Origin: CAJBNH01 sp964447285 | GTDB lineage: Bacteria; Myxococcota_A; UBA9042 | Reading direction: 5' to 3' | Length of the DNA stretch: 64,000 nt | Assembly: GCA_964447285.1 (NCBI GenBank) | Contig: CAYURO010000002.1 | Span: forward strand, 201,580 to 265,579 | The notes under the pieces: generated by a model | What the model was told of the DNA's origin: nothing | The model's input: only the letters and a program-made list of their open reading frames with translations | Databases searched by the model: none | Position numbers and translations under genes: made by a program | Part shown: one piece after another, positions 17,450 to 26,482 of the stretch | Numbering within the stretch: the stretch's first letter is position 1 | Layout of the letters: each line of letters starts with the position of its first letter

Positions 17450-18673
17450 ATGCCACACGTTATCTTCACCGCGCCGTTCTTCATGGACACGACGCTGCGC
17501 TTCATCCGCTCGGTCGGCGAGCTGCAGGGCGTCGAGCTGGGGCTGATCACCCAGGAACCGCGCCACAAGCTGCCCGCCGACATCGACCGCCTGATCCGCG
17601 GCTACGTGCAGCTGGACGACGCCATGAACGCCGACCAGATCGCCCAAGGCGTGCGGCTGCTGCAGGCACGATTGGGGCCTGTGCACCGGCTGCTGGGGAC
17701 GCTGGAACACATTCAGGTGCAGCTGGGTGAGGTGCGGGATGCGTTGGGCATCACGGGCATGTCTGCGGAAGTCGCCAAGAATTTCCGCGACAAGGCACGC
17801 ATGAAGGACCTGCTTCGCAATGCAGGGCTGCCGTGCGCGCGCCACCGGGCGGTCGAGGAGCCCGACGATGCCTGGCAGTTCGCACGCGAGGTCGGCTTTC
17901 CCGTCGTACTGAAGCCCAAGGAAGGCGTCGGTGCGGCCATTACGTTTCGCGTGGACAACGACGACGACTTGCGGGCGGCGCTGGACGTCGTGCGCCCTGC
18001 CCCGCAGCGGCAGGCCATCATCGAGGAGTTCATCGTCGGCGAGGAGCACTCGTTCGAGGTCGTGTCGATCCGCGGCGAGCCCGTCTGGCACTCGCTGACG
18101 CGGTACTCGCCCACGCCGCTGGACGCGATGCGCAACCCGTGGATCCAGTGGTGCGTGATCCTGCCGCGCGACATCTCCGGTCACGAGTGGGACGACGTCC
18201 GCAAGGCCGGTTTCGCTGCCGTGAAGGCCCTGGGCATCGAGACAGGCTTGACCCACATGGAGTGGTTCCGGCGACGCGACGGGTCGGTGGCCATCTCGGA
18301 GATCGCCGCCCGCCCCCCGGGCGCGCAGATCATGACGCTGAACGGCCACGCGCACCGGTTCGACCTGTACCGCGCGTGGGCAAAGCTGATGGTGTACGAG
18401 ACGTTCGACCAGCCAGAGCGCCAGTTTGCCGCCGGCGCCGCCTTCCTGCGCGGTCAGGGGCAGGGACGGGTCGCACGCGTCACCGGTCTGGACAAGGCGC
18501 AGAAGGCCATCGGGCATCTGGTGGTCGAGGCCAAGCTGCCGCAAGTCGGCCAGCCGAAGTCGTCCAGCTACGAGGGCGAGGGCTATGCCGTCCTGTGCCA
18601 CCCCGACACCGCGGTGGTGACGCACGCGCTGCGCGATCTGGTGTCGACCGTGCACGTCGAGCTCGAACAATAG
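17450..18673 (+). CDS. ATP-grasp ligase, paralogue D
   Basis: 407 residues, homologous to the ligases at 1768 and 3055. Seen: DKARMK (114-119), VVLKPKEGVGAA (about 152-163), IIEEFIVGEEH (about 190-200), THMEWF (268-273) and SEIAARPPGA (283-292). The C-terminal region, with FLRGQGQGRV and a following GYAVLCHPD, corresponds to FKRAQGQGRI...GCLIVRHPD in paralogue A, so the homology extends beyond the ATP-grasp core. Third gene of the 15351-18673 operon. The N-terminal 100 residues differ from A/B, where substrate selectivity often lies. Confidence 0.85.
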   Translation: MPHVIFTAPFFMDTTLRFIRSVGELQGVELGLITQEPRHKLPADIDRLIRGYVQLDDAMNADQIAQGVRLLQARLGPVHRLLGTLEHIQVQLGEVRDALGITGMSAEVAKNFRDKARMKDLLRNAGLPCARHRAVEEPDDAWQFAREVGFPVVLKPKEGVGAAITFRVDNDDDLRAALDVVRPAPQRQAIIEEFIVGEEHSFEVVSIRGEPVWHSLTRYSPTPLDAMRNPWIQWCVILPRDISGHEWDDVRKAGFAAVKALGIETGLTHMEWFRRRDGSVAISEIAARPPGAQIMTLNGHAHRFDLYRAWAKLMVYETFDQPERQFAAGAAFLRGQGQGRVARVTGLDKAQKAIGHLVVEAKLPQVGQPKSSSYEGEGYAVLCHPDTAVVTHALRDLVSTVHVELEQ

Positions 18674-18697
18674 GAAAAGCGGCGTTGATGCGAGGGG

Positions 18698-21600
18698 TTA
18701 TCCGCCGTAGCCCTTGACGTACACTGGAGTCGGCCGCCAGGTGTTGGTGGCGTCTCCGACTGCGTTGTAGGTGTTGTCGCCCCAGCACATCGCCTTGCCG
18801 TTCGTCAGCCACGCACACGCGTGAGACTGCCCGACAGCGACCATCGCCACGCCTGACGACAATCCCGAAACTTGGGTGGGCTTGTCGCGATCGGTGGTGG
18901 TGCCGTCGCCGACCTGTCCCCAGTAGTTGTACCCCCAGCAGTGCGCGGCTCCTGAGGTCAGTACCGCACAGGTGTTGTCGACGCCACCGCTGGCGGAGGC
19001 AACACCGGCAGCGATGACTTGCACTGGAGCCAAGCGGTTGGTGGTCGACTTGTCGCCGATCTGGCCGCTAGCGTTGCTGCCCCAGCACGACAACGCACCG
19101 GTTTTCAGGACCGCACAGGTGTGGTTCGAGCCCGCCGCGATGGCGGTGACTCCTGCGGCAAGACCCGTCACCGCTGTCGGCACCGTACGGTCGACGCCCG
19201 ATCCGTCGCCTACCGAACCCGTCCCGTTGCTGCCCCAGCACTTCACGCCGCCCGCGATGAGGGCGCACGCATGGTTCGCACCGGCCGCGATGGCGGTCAC
19301 GCCCGTCGTTAGTCCCGTCACTTGAGTTGCCGTGTACCTTGCGGTCTTGGTGCCGTCCCCGACGCCACCGTTGGTGTTCGCGCCCCAGCACTTTACGCCA
19401 CCCGTCGCGAGCAGCGCGCAACTCCCGTACGCACCTACGGACACGCCAATCGCGCCGCTTTCGACGCCGATGACTTGGGTCGGCACGCTGCGGTTCACGG
19501 TCGAGTTGTCACCCACCTGCCCATTGGCGTTGAATCCCCAGCACTTCACGGCGCCCGAGGTCAACACGGCACAGTGGGTGGAGCCGCCCCCGCCGATCGC
19601 CACCACGCCCGACGACAACCCCCAGACGGTGGTCGGCGTCGACCGATTCCCGGATGCGCCAATTCCAAGTTCGCCGTAGTAGTTGTCGCCCCAGCACTGC
19701 ATGGCCCCGGTGGGCGTCAGTACGCACGACGAATACTGACTCAGCTCGATCCCCGGCGCGAACGGCATGACGCAAGTCCCCGCCTTGCAACTGCCCCCCG
19801 TGCCGCACGGGGTGTCGTCGATCGCGTTGGGATTCTGGCACTTGCCCGCCAGACAACTGTCGGCCGTGCAGGTGTTGCCGTCGTCGCAGCTGACCTGTGT
19901 CCACGCCGTGCCGTTGGCGCTGCAGGTGGCCGCCTTGCCGCTTTGACACTCGATGGCGCCTGCCGTGCAGATCACCGGCACGCACTTGTTCGAGACGCAG
20001 ATCGCCTTGTTTGCCGGACAGTTGTCGGTCACCACCCAAGCGGTGCCGGTCGCGTCGCAGGTCGCCACCGCGCCGCTTTGGCACTGGACGGCGCTGGGCG
20101 TGCAGATCTTGTTCAGGCACTGGCCTCCGGTGCACGCCTGATTGGCGGCGCAGGCGGACTGCACCCACGCGGTGCCGGTGGCGTTGCAGGTCGCGAGCTT
20201 GCCGGTCTGGCACTCGGTCGCGTTCGGCGGGCAGATCTTGGGCAGGCACTGGGCATTGACGCACGCGGTGTCCGCGGGGCACGGCGACGGGAACCAGCCG
20301 CTGCCGTCCGCCATGCACGTCGCCATGTCGCCCTGCACGCACTGCATGACGCCGGGCGTGCACACGGGCAACATGCACTGGCCGCCGGAGCAGATCTGAT
20401 TGAGATCCTTGCAGTTCTGCCCCTTCAGCCAGCTCGTCCCGGTGGCGTCGCACAGCGTCAGGAACGTCTGGTCGCACGCCATCTTGTCCGGCGTGCAGAT
20501 CGTCGGCAGGCACTGGTCGGCCACGCACGCACCGGGACACGCCGAGTCGACCCACGCGGTGCCGTCGGGCTTGCAGGTCGACAGCGTGGCGTTCTTGCAG
20601 GTCGTTGCCCCAGGCGTGCAGATTTGGTTGGTGCACAAGCCCTTGTCGCAGACCATGCCCTTGGCGCCGCAGTCCTCAGTCCCCTGCAGCGCCGTTCCGG
20701 TCGCGTTGCAGGTGGCCGCGAGCTTGCCCACACACGACTTGACGCCGGGTGTGCAGATGACGGACTCGCACGCGCTGCCGACGCAGACGGTGTCGACCGG
20801 ACACGCCGCGGCGGTCCAGCCAAGCTGATCCACGTTGCAGGTCGCGAGCTTGCCGCTCTGGCACTGCTTGGTTCCCGCGTCACACACCTTGTCGGTGCAG
20901 ATGCCCGCGTTGCACAGCAGGGCCTTCGCGCTGCAGTCCTCGCCGACCACCCACGCCGTACCGGTGGCGTTGCAGGTCCTGGTGAACTTGCCGGCGCACG
21001 CCTTCTCATTCGCCGTGCAGACGACAGCAGCACACGCCCCTGCGACGCACGCCGTCTTGTCCGGACACGCCGCAAGCGTCCACCCCAGGAAGTCGTCCTT
21101 GCACGTCGCCAGCTGGCCCGTCTGGCACTGCTTCTCGCCCGCCTGACACACCTTGGCGGTGCACGCGCCTTGGTCACACACCTGGCCACCCAGTCCGCAG
21201 TCCTGCACCTGCAGCCACGACGTGCCGGTGCCACTGCACGCAAGCAGCTTCACGCCCTCACACTTCTTGCCGCCGGGTTGGCACACCAACGGCTTGCACG
21301 CACCCGCCAGACACAGCTCGCCCTGCGCGCAAGAGGCCAGCGTGAAGCCGGTGCCGTCCGCCTTGCAGGTGGCCAGCTTGTCGCCCTGACACTCGAGCGC
21401 GCCCGCGTCGCACACCTTGGCCCAGCACGCGCCTTCGATGCAGACCTTGCCCTGCGCGCCGCAATCCGCCGTCGGCTGCTGGACTGTGCCGGCCGCGCTG
21501 CACTTCAACGCCTGCTGTCCGCTGCACGACAGTTGGCCGGGCGTGCAGATCACCGCCGAACAGGCCTTGTCCTCGCAAGCGGTTCCCGGCGCGCACGCCG

Positions 21601-22855
21601 TCTTGTCGTAGCCCTGACCGCCGGCCTTGCAGGTGGCAATCGTCCATGCGTCTGCGCACATCTGCTGTCCGGCGGCGCACTCGCCCGGCTTGCAGGCGCC
21701 GTCCAGACACAGCTGCGACACACCGCCCGGTCCCGGCTGCGCGCAGTTCGCCCCTTGGCTGGCCGCGAAGCCGGCTGCATCGCACAGCATGACGCGTTCG
21801 TTCTCGCAGAACGCGGTCCCGGGGACGCACAGCTGGGGCTTGCAGGCCACCGCGCCGCCGTCGACCGAACACGCTTGAGGCTTGCCGGCCTCAGTGGGCG
21901 GGCAGAACCACGTCATGGCACTCAGCCCGTCGGCCGCGCACACTTCCATGCCGCCCTGGTCACTGCACTTCTTGGCGTTCGGGGTGCAGACCAGCTCCTT
22001 GCAGGCGCCGTCGATGCAGACGTTGCCGCCGGGACACGCCGCGGCAGGACTCCAGGCCGTGCCGGTCTCGTTGCACGTCTCGACCGCCTGACCGGTCTTG
22101 GCGCAGACCTTGGTCCCCGCCGCGCAGACCTTGGCCGCGCAGACGCCCAGCACGCAAACGGTTTCCTGCGGACAGGGCTGCGCCTTCCAGGCAGAGCCGT
22201 TGTCGGCGCACACGCGCAACCCGCCGTCGTTGATGCACTCTGCCGAGCCTCCCGGGCACAAGTCGGCGACGCACACGGTCTCGGCGCAGTGGGACAAGGG
22301 GTCGCAGTCCGTGTCGCCCAAGCAGCCCACACAGCTTCCCGCCACCGTGTCGCACACCTGGCCGCTGGGGCAGGCCTGGCTGGGTGAGCACGCGGGGCCG
22401 GGGTCAACGCACTTGTGCGCCTTGCACGTTTGCCCGAGCTCGCAATCGGCGGCGCCTATGCAGGGCACGCACACGTTCGCCGTCACGTCGCAGACTTGCC
22501 CCAGGGCGAGGCATTGCTTGTCGGATTGGCACGGAAGTTGGGCTACGCAGGCCTTGTCGACGCACAGGTCCAGCGCGCCGGCGCAGTGGCTGGCCACCAA
22601 ACACGGGACGCACGCGGCGGTCTCAGGGTCGCACACGCCGCCCAGCACCTTGCAGTCCGCATCGGCTGTGCAGCCGCCCGGGGTTGCGTCGGTCGTGGTG
22701 TCGGTCGGCGCATCGGGCAGGTCGGTCACGTCCGACGCGTCGGGCGAGTCGACGTCCTCGACGACCAGCGTCGGCTCGAGCACCGCGTCGCTGCCGCACG
22801 CGACAACCAGGTTGACGGAGAACAACAACACCCATCCGCGGAAGGGAAATGTCAT
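18698..22855 (-). CDS. Giant lipoprotein: ~20 Cys-rich repeats + seven RCC1 repeats
   Basis: 1385 residues. Signal peptide with lipobox LVVAC, then an Asp/Thr/Pro-rich linker, then a long tandem array of roughly 40-45-residue units of form C-x-pG-x3-C-x(2-4)-g-x-aTC-naTGtaW-x(3-5)-Cp-x(4)-C-x(2-4)-gaC. The last ~350 residues hold seven RCC1-type units, each with CA-L-x(3)-G-x(2)-CWG-N followed by GQVGDG-like glycine turns; seven blades would close one beta-propeller. Each blade keeps a Cys pair (C...CWG), unlike cytosolic RCC1, consistent with an exported, disulfide-linked propeller. Predicted cell-surface adhesion or binding protein; ligand unknown. It ends 24 bases from the convergent ATP-grasp D stop. 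Confidence 0.82.
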   Translation of the reverse strand: MTFPFRGWVLLFSVNLVVACGSDAVLEPTLVVEDVDSPDASDVTDLPDAPTDTTTDATPGGCTADADCKVLGGVCDPETAACVPCLVASHCAGALDLCVDKACVAQLPCQSDKQCLALGQVCDVTANVCVPCIGAADCELGQTCKAHKCVDPGPACSPSQACPSGQVCDTVAGSCVGCLGDTDCDPLSHCAETVCVADLCPGGSAECINDGGLRVCADNGSAWKAQPCPQETVCVLGVCAAKVCAAGTKVCAKTGQAVETCNETGTAWSPAAACPGGNVCIDGACKELVCTPNAKKCSDQGGMEVCAADGLSAMTWFCPPTEAGKPQACSVDGGAVACKPQLCVPGTAFCENERVMLCDAAGFAASQGANCAQPGPGGVSQLCLDGACKPGECAAGQQMCADAWTIATCKAGGQGYDKTACAPGTACEDKACSAVICTPGQLSCSGQQALKCSAAGTVQQPTADCGAQGKVCIEGACWAKVCDAGALECQGDKLATCKADGTGFTLASCAQGELCLAGACKPLVCQPGGKKCEGVKLLACSGTGTSWLQVQDCGLGGQVCDQGACTAKVCQAGEKQCQTGQLATCKDDFLGWTLAACPDKTACVAGACAAVVCTANEKACAGKFTRTCNATGTAWVVGEDCSAKALLCNAGICTDKVCDAGTKQCQSGKLATCNVDQLGWTAAACPVDTVCVGSACESVICTPGVKSCVGKLAATCNATGTALQGTEDCGAKGMVCDKGLCTNQICTPGATTCKNATLSTCKPDGTAWVDSACPGACVADQCLPTICTPDKMACDQTFLTLCDATGTSWLKGQNCKDLNQICSGGQCMLPVCTPGVMQCVQGDMATCMADGSGWFPSPCPADTACVNAQCLPKICPPNATECQTGKLATCNATGTAWVQSACAANQACTGGQCLNKICTPSAVQCQSGAVATCDATGTAWVVTDNCPANKAICVSNKCVPVICTAGAIECQSGKAATCSANGTAWTQVSCDDGNTCTADSCLAGKCQNPNAIDDTPCGTGGSCKAGTCVMPFAPGIELSQYSSCVLTPTGAMQCWGDNYYGELGIGASGNRSTPTTVWGLSSGVVAIGGGGSTHCAVLTSGAVKCWGFNANGQVGDNSTVNRSVPTQVIGVESGAIGVSVGAYGSCALLATGGVKCWGANTNGGVGDGTKTARYTATQVTGLTTGVTAIAAGANHACALIAGGVKCWGSNGTGSVGDGSGVDRTVPTAVTGLAAGVTAIAAGSNHTCAVLKTGALSCWGSNASGQIGDKSTTNRLAPVQVIAAGVASASGGVDNTCAVLTSGAAHCWGYNYWGQVGDGTTTDRDKPTQVSGLSSGVAMVAVGQSHACAWLTNGKAMCWGDNTYNAVGDATNTWRPTPVYVKGYGG

Positions 22856-23092
22856 GGCAAGCTCGTCTACGCGGTGAAACCGAGGGGGGGGGGGAATCGA
22901 TCGCGGCCACGTTCCGAAACGGGCCGTGGGTCCGACTCAGCACCTTAGCGTCCCCAAAACACTGGGTCAATGCGAACCTGTGCCACTGCGGCGCGGGTGG
23001 TGCGTTCTTGCCCTGTTCCCGAGATCGCGGCGATTGCCATCGCTCCAACCGCCGTCTACCTTACGCCCACCGCCCGATGCGGTGTTCAGCGG
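22856..23092. promoter_or_regulatory. Divergent intergenic region with G11 tract
   Basis: 237 bases between the giant lipoprotein (minus) and the DUF2169 gene (plus). An uninterrupted run of 11 G lies at 22884-22894, about 30 bases before the lipoprotein start codon, a position where slippage could alter expression. No other recognised element. Confidence 0.5.
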
Positions 23093-25432
23093 ATGCCGAT
23101 GCCCGATCTGCGCAAGGGATACTGGGTCGCCCTGTTGCCGTGCGAGCGCACCGACGGCACGCTTGCGATCGCGTTTCTGGCGCGGCGTACCTACAGCATC
23201 CCCAAGGACGCCGCGGTGTTGGAGCCGCTGCCCGACGACGACCAGCCGCCCTTCCTGGCGGAGGATCGGTTCGACGTCGGCGACGTGATGACGGCCCCGC
23301 CGACCCTCGAAGCCGAGCTGGTGCCGGAAAAGGCCCGCGCGGACGTGCTGGTCGTGGGCAAGGCCTATGCGCCGGGGGGCAAGGCGCAGCCCGAGTTCGA
23401 GTGCGCGCTGCGTCTGGGCCGCAAGCAGGTCCGACTTCGTATCCTTGGGCCGCGCAAGTGCATCTTCGTGCCGCCGCGCAAGCAGGAAGGCAAGCTGATT
23501 CCGCAGCCGCCGCGCTTTACCGACCCCGAGCCGCTGAAGGAGCTGCCCCTCACGCTTGCCCATGCCTACGGCGGCAGTTCACGCGTCATCCCGGACGACG
23601 AGACACTGGCCATGCAGCGCCACGTCGAGGGCATCATGGCCCAAGAGGCGGCGGTCAAGCAGAAGCAGGAGGACGAGGCCCAGGCCGAGCAGAAGCAAGA
23701 CGACGCGCGCAAGGAGAAGGACGCCCAAGAAGCCGCGCTGTTCGCCGAGCTGGGCGCCAAGGCGACCCCCAAGGGCGAGAAGTTGAAATTTGGTGACGGG
23801 TCAGAGGGTTACGACGCAGACGGTGTGCGCCTGTGGGGAGCTTCGGCCTCCAAGGACGGCACCGCGGTGCTGGATCTGCAGGAATTCGAGAAGCTTCAGC
23901 TTGCCGATCAGGCTGCCGCCCAGCGCCGCGCCCAAGAGGAAGCCGAGGCCCAGGCGCGCAAGGGTGCGCAACCCAAGCGCCGCCGCAACGCGCTGGGCGA
24001 GGCTCTGGAAGCTGACGAGGGCGTCGAGATCCTGACCGACGAGGTTCTGGCGGCCGAGCAGGAGAAGACGCGCAAGGAACTGGAAGAACAAGCAAAGGCG
24101 CTGGCCCAGGCCGCCGCGATTCGGGCCACCGAGGCCGTGCTGCAGAATGAGGGCACCAAGGTTCTGGACGGTTGGGACGCGCACGCCGACGAGTCCGACT
24201 GGTCGGGAGACCTGAAGGCCGGATTCGTCGAGGGAGACGCTGCGGAGCTGGCCGCGCGCAAGAAGCGCATCGCCGAGCGCAAGAAGCTGGAAGACAAGGC
24301 GCTGGCGGAGTTCCCGGAGCTGCCGTGCCCCACCAACCCGTTCGGCAAGGGCTTTCTCGCCTCGCCCCACCAGCTGCTGATCGACCGACTGGAGCTGCCA
24401 CAGATCGAGGACCCCGCCACGCCCCTGACGCCGCGCGACCTGCTGCAGGACGTGATGGCGCTGGACAAGGTGCCGATGCCCGCTGGCTTTACGCCCTGGC
24501 CACGGCACGCCAGACCGCGCATCGACCACGCCGGGCCGTATCCGTCGGGGTTGAAGGACTGGCAGAAGGATCTGGAGAAGCAGAAGCGCGCGCTGGACCT
24601 GAAGAAGAAGCAGGACGTGCTGGTGCTGCGCGAGCTCGATCGACGCGGCAAGCCCACGCCGATGCGCGCGGGTTGGTACAACTCGGCGCCGACCGCGCTG
24701 CAGTGGAGCCACGTGACGGGTGACGAGGAAGTGACGCTGACCAACCTGACCAAGGACGGCACGCTCTACTTCCGCTTGCCGGGCAAGGTGTTGGAGGCCG
24801 AGCTGGACCGCGGCCGCGGCATCGAGCGCAAGGACCTGACGCTGGACACCCTGGTCATCGAGCCCGACGAGCGCAAGGTGACACTGGTGTGGCGAACCCA
24901 CTATCCGATTCAGGACTTCGACGAGCTGGCGACCTATCCGCAGTGCATCGGCTGGGTGCTGGACTTGGACGTGCAGGCGCGCAAGGACCGCAACTGGGCA
25001 GAGTCGCTGAAGAACTCGCAGGGTGACGGCACGCTGATCATGGACCCGAACGAGGCCCTGCCGGAGTCTGAGCCGTACTGGCTGCAGTCGACGCCGGAGG
25101 ACGTGCCGGTCAAGCCCGACGATCAGGCGCTGGACCTCGAGAAGATGGGCACCTACCGCCGTGTCAACGATGACGGCTGGGTCAAGGAAGCGTCAGACGG
25201 CACCGTGGACGTCTCGGCCGACGACAAGGCGAAGAAGGAAGAGGAAGCCTACGTCGCCGAGAAACTGGCGGCAGTGAAGGCGATGGAAGAGCAAGAGAAG
25301 GCCGACGCTGCCCGCCGTGAGGCCATCGCCAAGGCCGCACAAGAGAAGAAGCCGGTGCCGCCTCCGACGCCGCCGCCACCGCCGCCCGGCAAGGCGAAGG
25401 CTCCCAAGCCACCGGCGGCAAAGAAGAAATAG
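23093..25432 (+). CDS. DUF2169-domain protein (type VI secretion-associated family)
   Basis: About 779 residues. The first ~200 residues fit DUF2169: RADVLVVGKAYAPGG, FECALRLG, LRILGPRKCIF, then LPLTLAHAYGGSS. DUF2169 proteins are found with type VI secretion spike (VgrG/PAAR) genes and are thought to help load effectors. The middle is a long Ala/Glu/Lys/Gln-rich coiled-coil with many charged residues; a later region (about 550-700) is a more globular domain, and the tail is a Pro run ending in basic residues. The start is uncertain: ATG at 23093 has little ribosome-site support and the frame is open to 22970. No VgrG, PAAR or Tss gene is visible here, so the T6SS link is by family only. Confidence 0.72.
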   Translation: MPMPDLRKGYWVALLPCERTDGTLAIAFLARRTYSIPKDAAVLEPLPDDDQPPFLAEDRFDVGDVMTAPPTLEAELVPEKARADVLVVGKAYAPGGKAQPEFECALRLGRKQVRLRILGPRKCIFVPPRKQEGKLIPQPPRFTDPEPLKELPLTLAHAYGGSSRVIPDDETLAMQRHVEGIMAQEAAVKQKQEDEAQAEQKQDDARKEKDAQEAALFAELGAKATPKGEKLKFGDGSEGYDADGVRLWGASASKDGTAVLDLQEFEKLQLADQAAAQRRAQEEAEAQARKGAQPKRRRNALGEALEADEGVEILTDEVLAAEQEKTRKELEEQAKALAQAAAIRATEAVLQNEGTKVLDGWDAHADESDWSGDLKAGFVEGDAAELAARKKRIAERKKLEDKALAEFPELPCPTNPFGKGFLASPHQLLIDRLELPQIEDPATPLTPRDLLQDVMALDKVPMPAGFTPWPRHARPRIDHAGPYPSGLKDWQKDLEKQKRALDLKKKQDVLVLRELDRRGKPTPMRAGWYNSAPTALQWSHVTGDEEVTLTNLTKDGTLYFRLPGKVLEAELDRGRGIERKDLTLDTLVIEPDERKVTLVWRTHYPIQDFDELATYPQCIGWVLDLDVQARKDRNWAESLKNSQGDGTLIMDPNEALPESEPYWLQSTPEDVPVKPDDQALDLEKMGTYRRVNDDGWVKEASDGTVDVSADDKAKKEEEAYVAEKLAAVKAMEEQEKADAARREAIAKAAQEKKPVPPPTPPPPPPGKAKAPKPPAAKKK

Positions 25433-25447
25433 CGCTGCAGGATCGGG

Positions 25448-26296
25448 TCAAGACATCAAATGGCCAGGTGCCGAGATGATGTCGCCACCGACCACCGGAC
25501 CGACCGGCATATAGGGCGGGGCGAACGTGGGGATCGACCCCTTGCCCATCACCAGCATCACCTGCTGCATCCCCAGCCAGGCCAGGAACGTCGTGCCCAG
25601 CGCCTGACCGATCGAGTCGAACAAGTCGGCGTGGTGCTGCGCCTTGTCGTCGCCCAACGCATCGACCATGCCCTGCTTGAGCTGCGGCGCGGTCATTGCT
25701 GCCATCTGTGCGGACGGACAAGCGATCAGAGGCGTCGGCACGTTGGGCATGGGCGGCGCCATGGGACCGGGGAACGCGGCGAACGCGGGGTACCAAGGCA
25801 GACCGGGGACCATCACCTGCCCCTGCCAGTCCTTCCACGCCTTGGCGATGTGCTTGGAGATGGCCTGAGAGTACTTCAGCTCGCTGGGAGAAGCTTTGGG
25901 GGCCTGCAGCATGATCAGGTTCTCTAGCGACGGGCCGTCGAGACAACCGGGCGGGCCGATCGCCGACACCGCCATCACCGTGATGTCCTTGAACTTGGCC
26001 TGCAGCTTCCACATGTCGATGCCACCGCAGATCGCATCGCAGATCCCGTCGATGTAGGCCTCGAATTGGTTGCTGATCTTCTTGACCGTGTCGACGTGGT
26101 ACTTGTTGGGCGACGCCGCCACGAACAGCTTGGAGGGGTCCGGCGGCACCGCCAGCTCGGTCAGCTTGAACGCGTCGACGTATTGCTTGCCCTCGTCCCC
26201 CGTGGGCTGCTGCCAGTCCATCGGAAGCTGGATCGACTTGGCCTTGAAGGCCGCCTTGGCAAGCGTTTTCAGGAGGGTGGGCTGAATCCCTGGCAT
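25448..26296 (-). CDS. Unrecognised protein convergent with DUF2169 gene
   Basis: 282 residues, not recognised. The N-terminus is basic; the middle has VDTVKKISNQFEAYIDGICDAI; several Pro/Gly/Met-rich segments follow, and the C-terminus, VVGGDIISAPGHLM, is glycine-rich. No signal peptide or clear transmembrane helix. The start at 26296 has AAGGAG eight bases upstream; an upstream start at 26341 has none. Convergent with and 15 bases from the DUF2169 gene, which makes a shared type VI secretion-related role possible (inference from context only). Confidence 0.6.
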   Translation of the reverse strand: MPGIQPTLLKTLAKAAFKAKSIQLPMDWQQPTGDEGKQYVDAFKLTELAVPPDPSKLFVAASPNKYHVDTVKKISNQFEAYIDGICDAICGGIDMWKLQAKFKDITVMAVSAIGPPGCLDGPSLENLIMLQAPKASPSELKYSQAISKHIAKAWKDWQGQVMVPGLPWYPAFAAFPGPMAPPMPNVPTPLIACPSAQMAAMTAPQLKQGMVDALGDDKAQHHADLFDSIGQALGTTFLAWLGMQQVMLVMGKGSIPTFAPPYMPVGPVVGGDIISAPGHLMS

Positions 26297-26482
26297 GGCC
26301 TTCGCTCCTTTGGGGCGGGACGGCGCCAACACACACGTCACGAGCGAGCCTAGCGAGGCCGGGGCCGGTCCGCAAGCCGAGATCCGCGTACCGCAAGGCC
26401 TCTGGGGTTGCCGCCCCCCAGGGGATTGACGCCACGCGCCGCCCGGTCAACGCTGCATGTACGCATTCGGAGGACCCCGCGC

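Noticed and set aside
19322..22387. 1021-residue open frame on plus strand opposite the giant lipoprotein
   Set aside because: Shadow of a Cys-repeat gene: periodic Ala/Arg/His-rich composition with no domain; the minus frame has signal peptide and repeats.
18698..22855. CRISPR or DNA-level tandem repeat array
   Set aside because: Repetition is at protein level with diverged codons; no short identical repeats with spacers.
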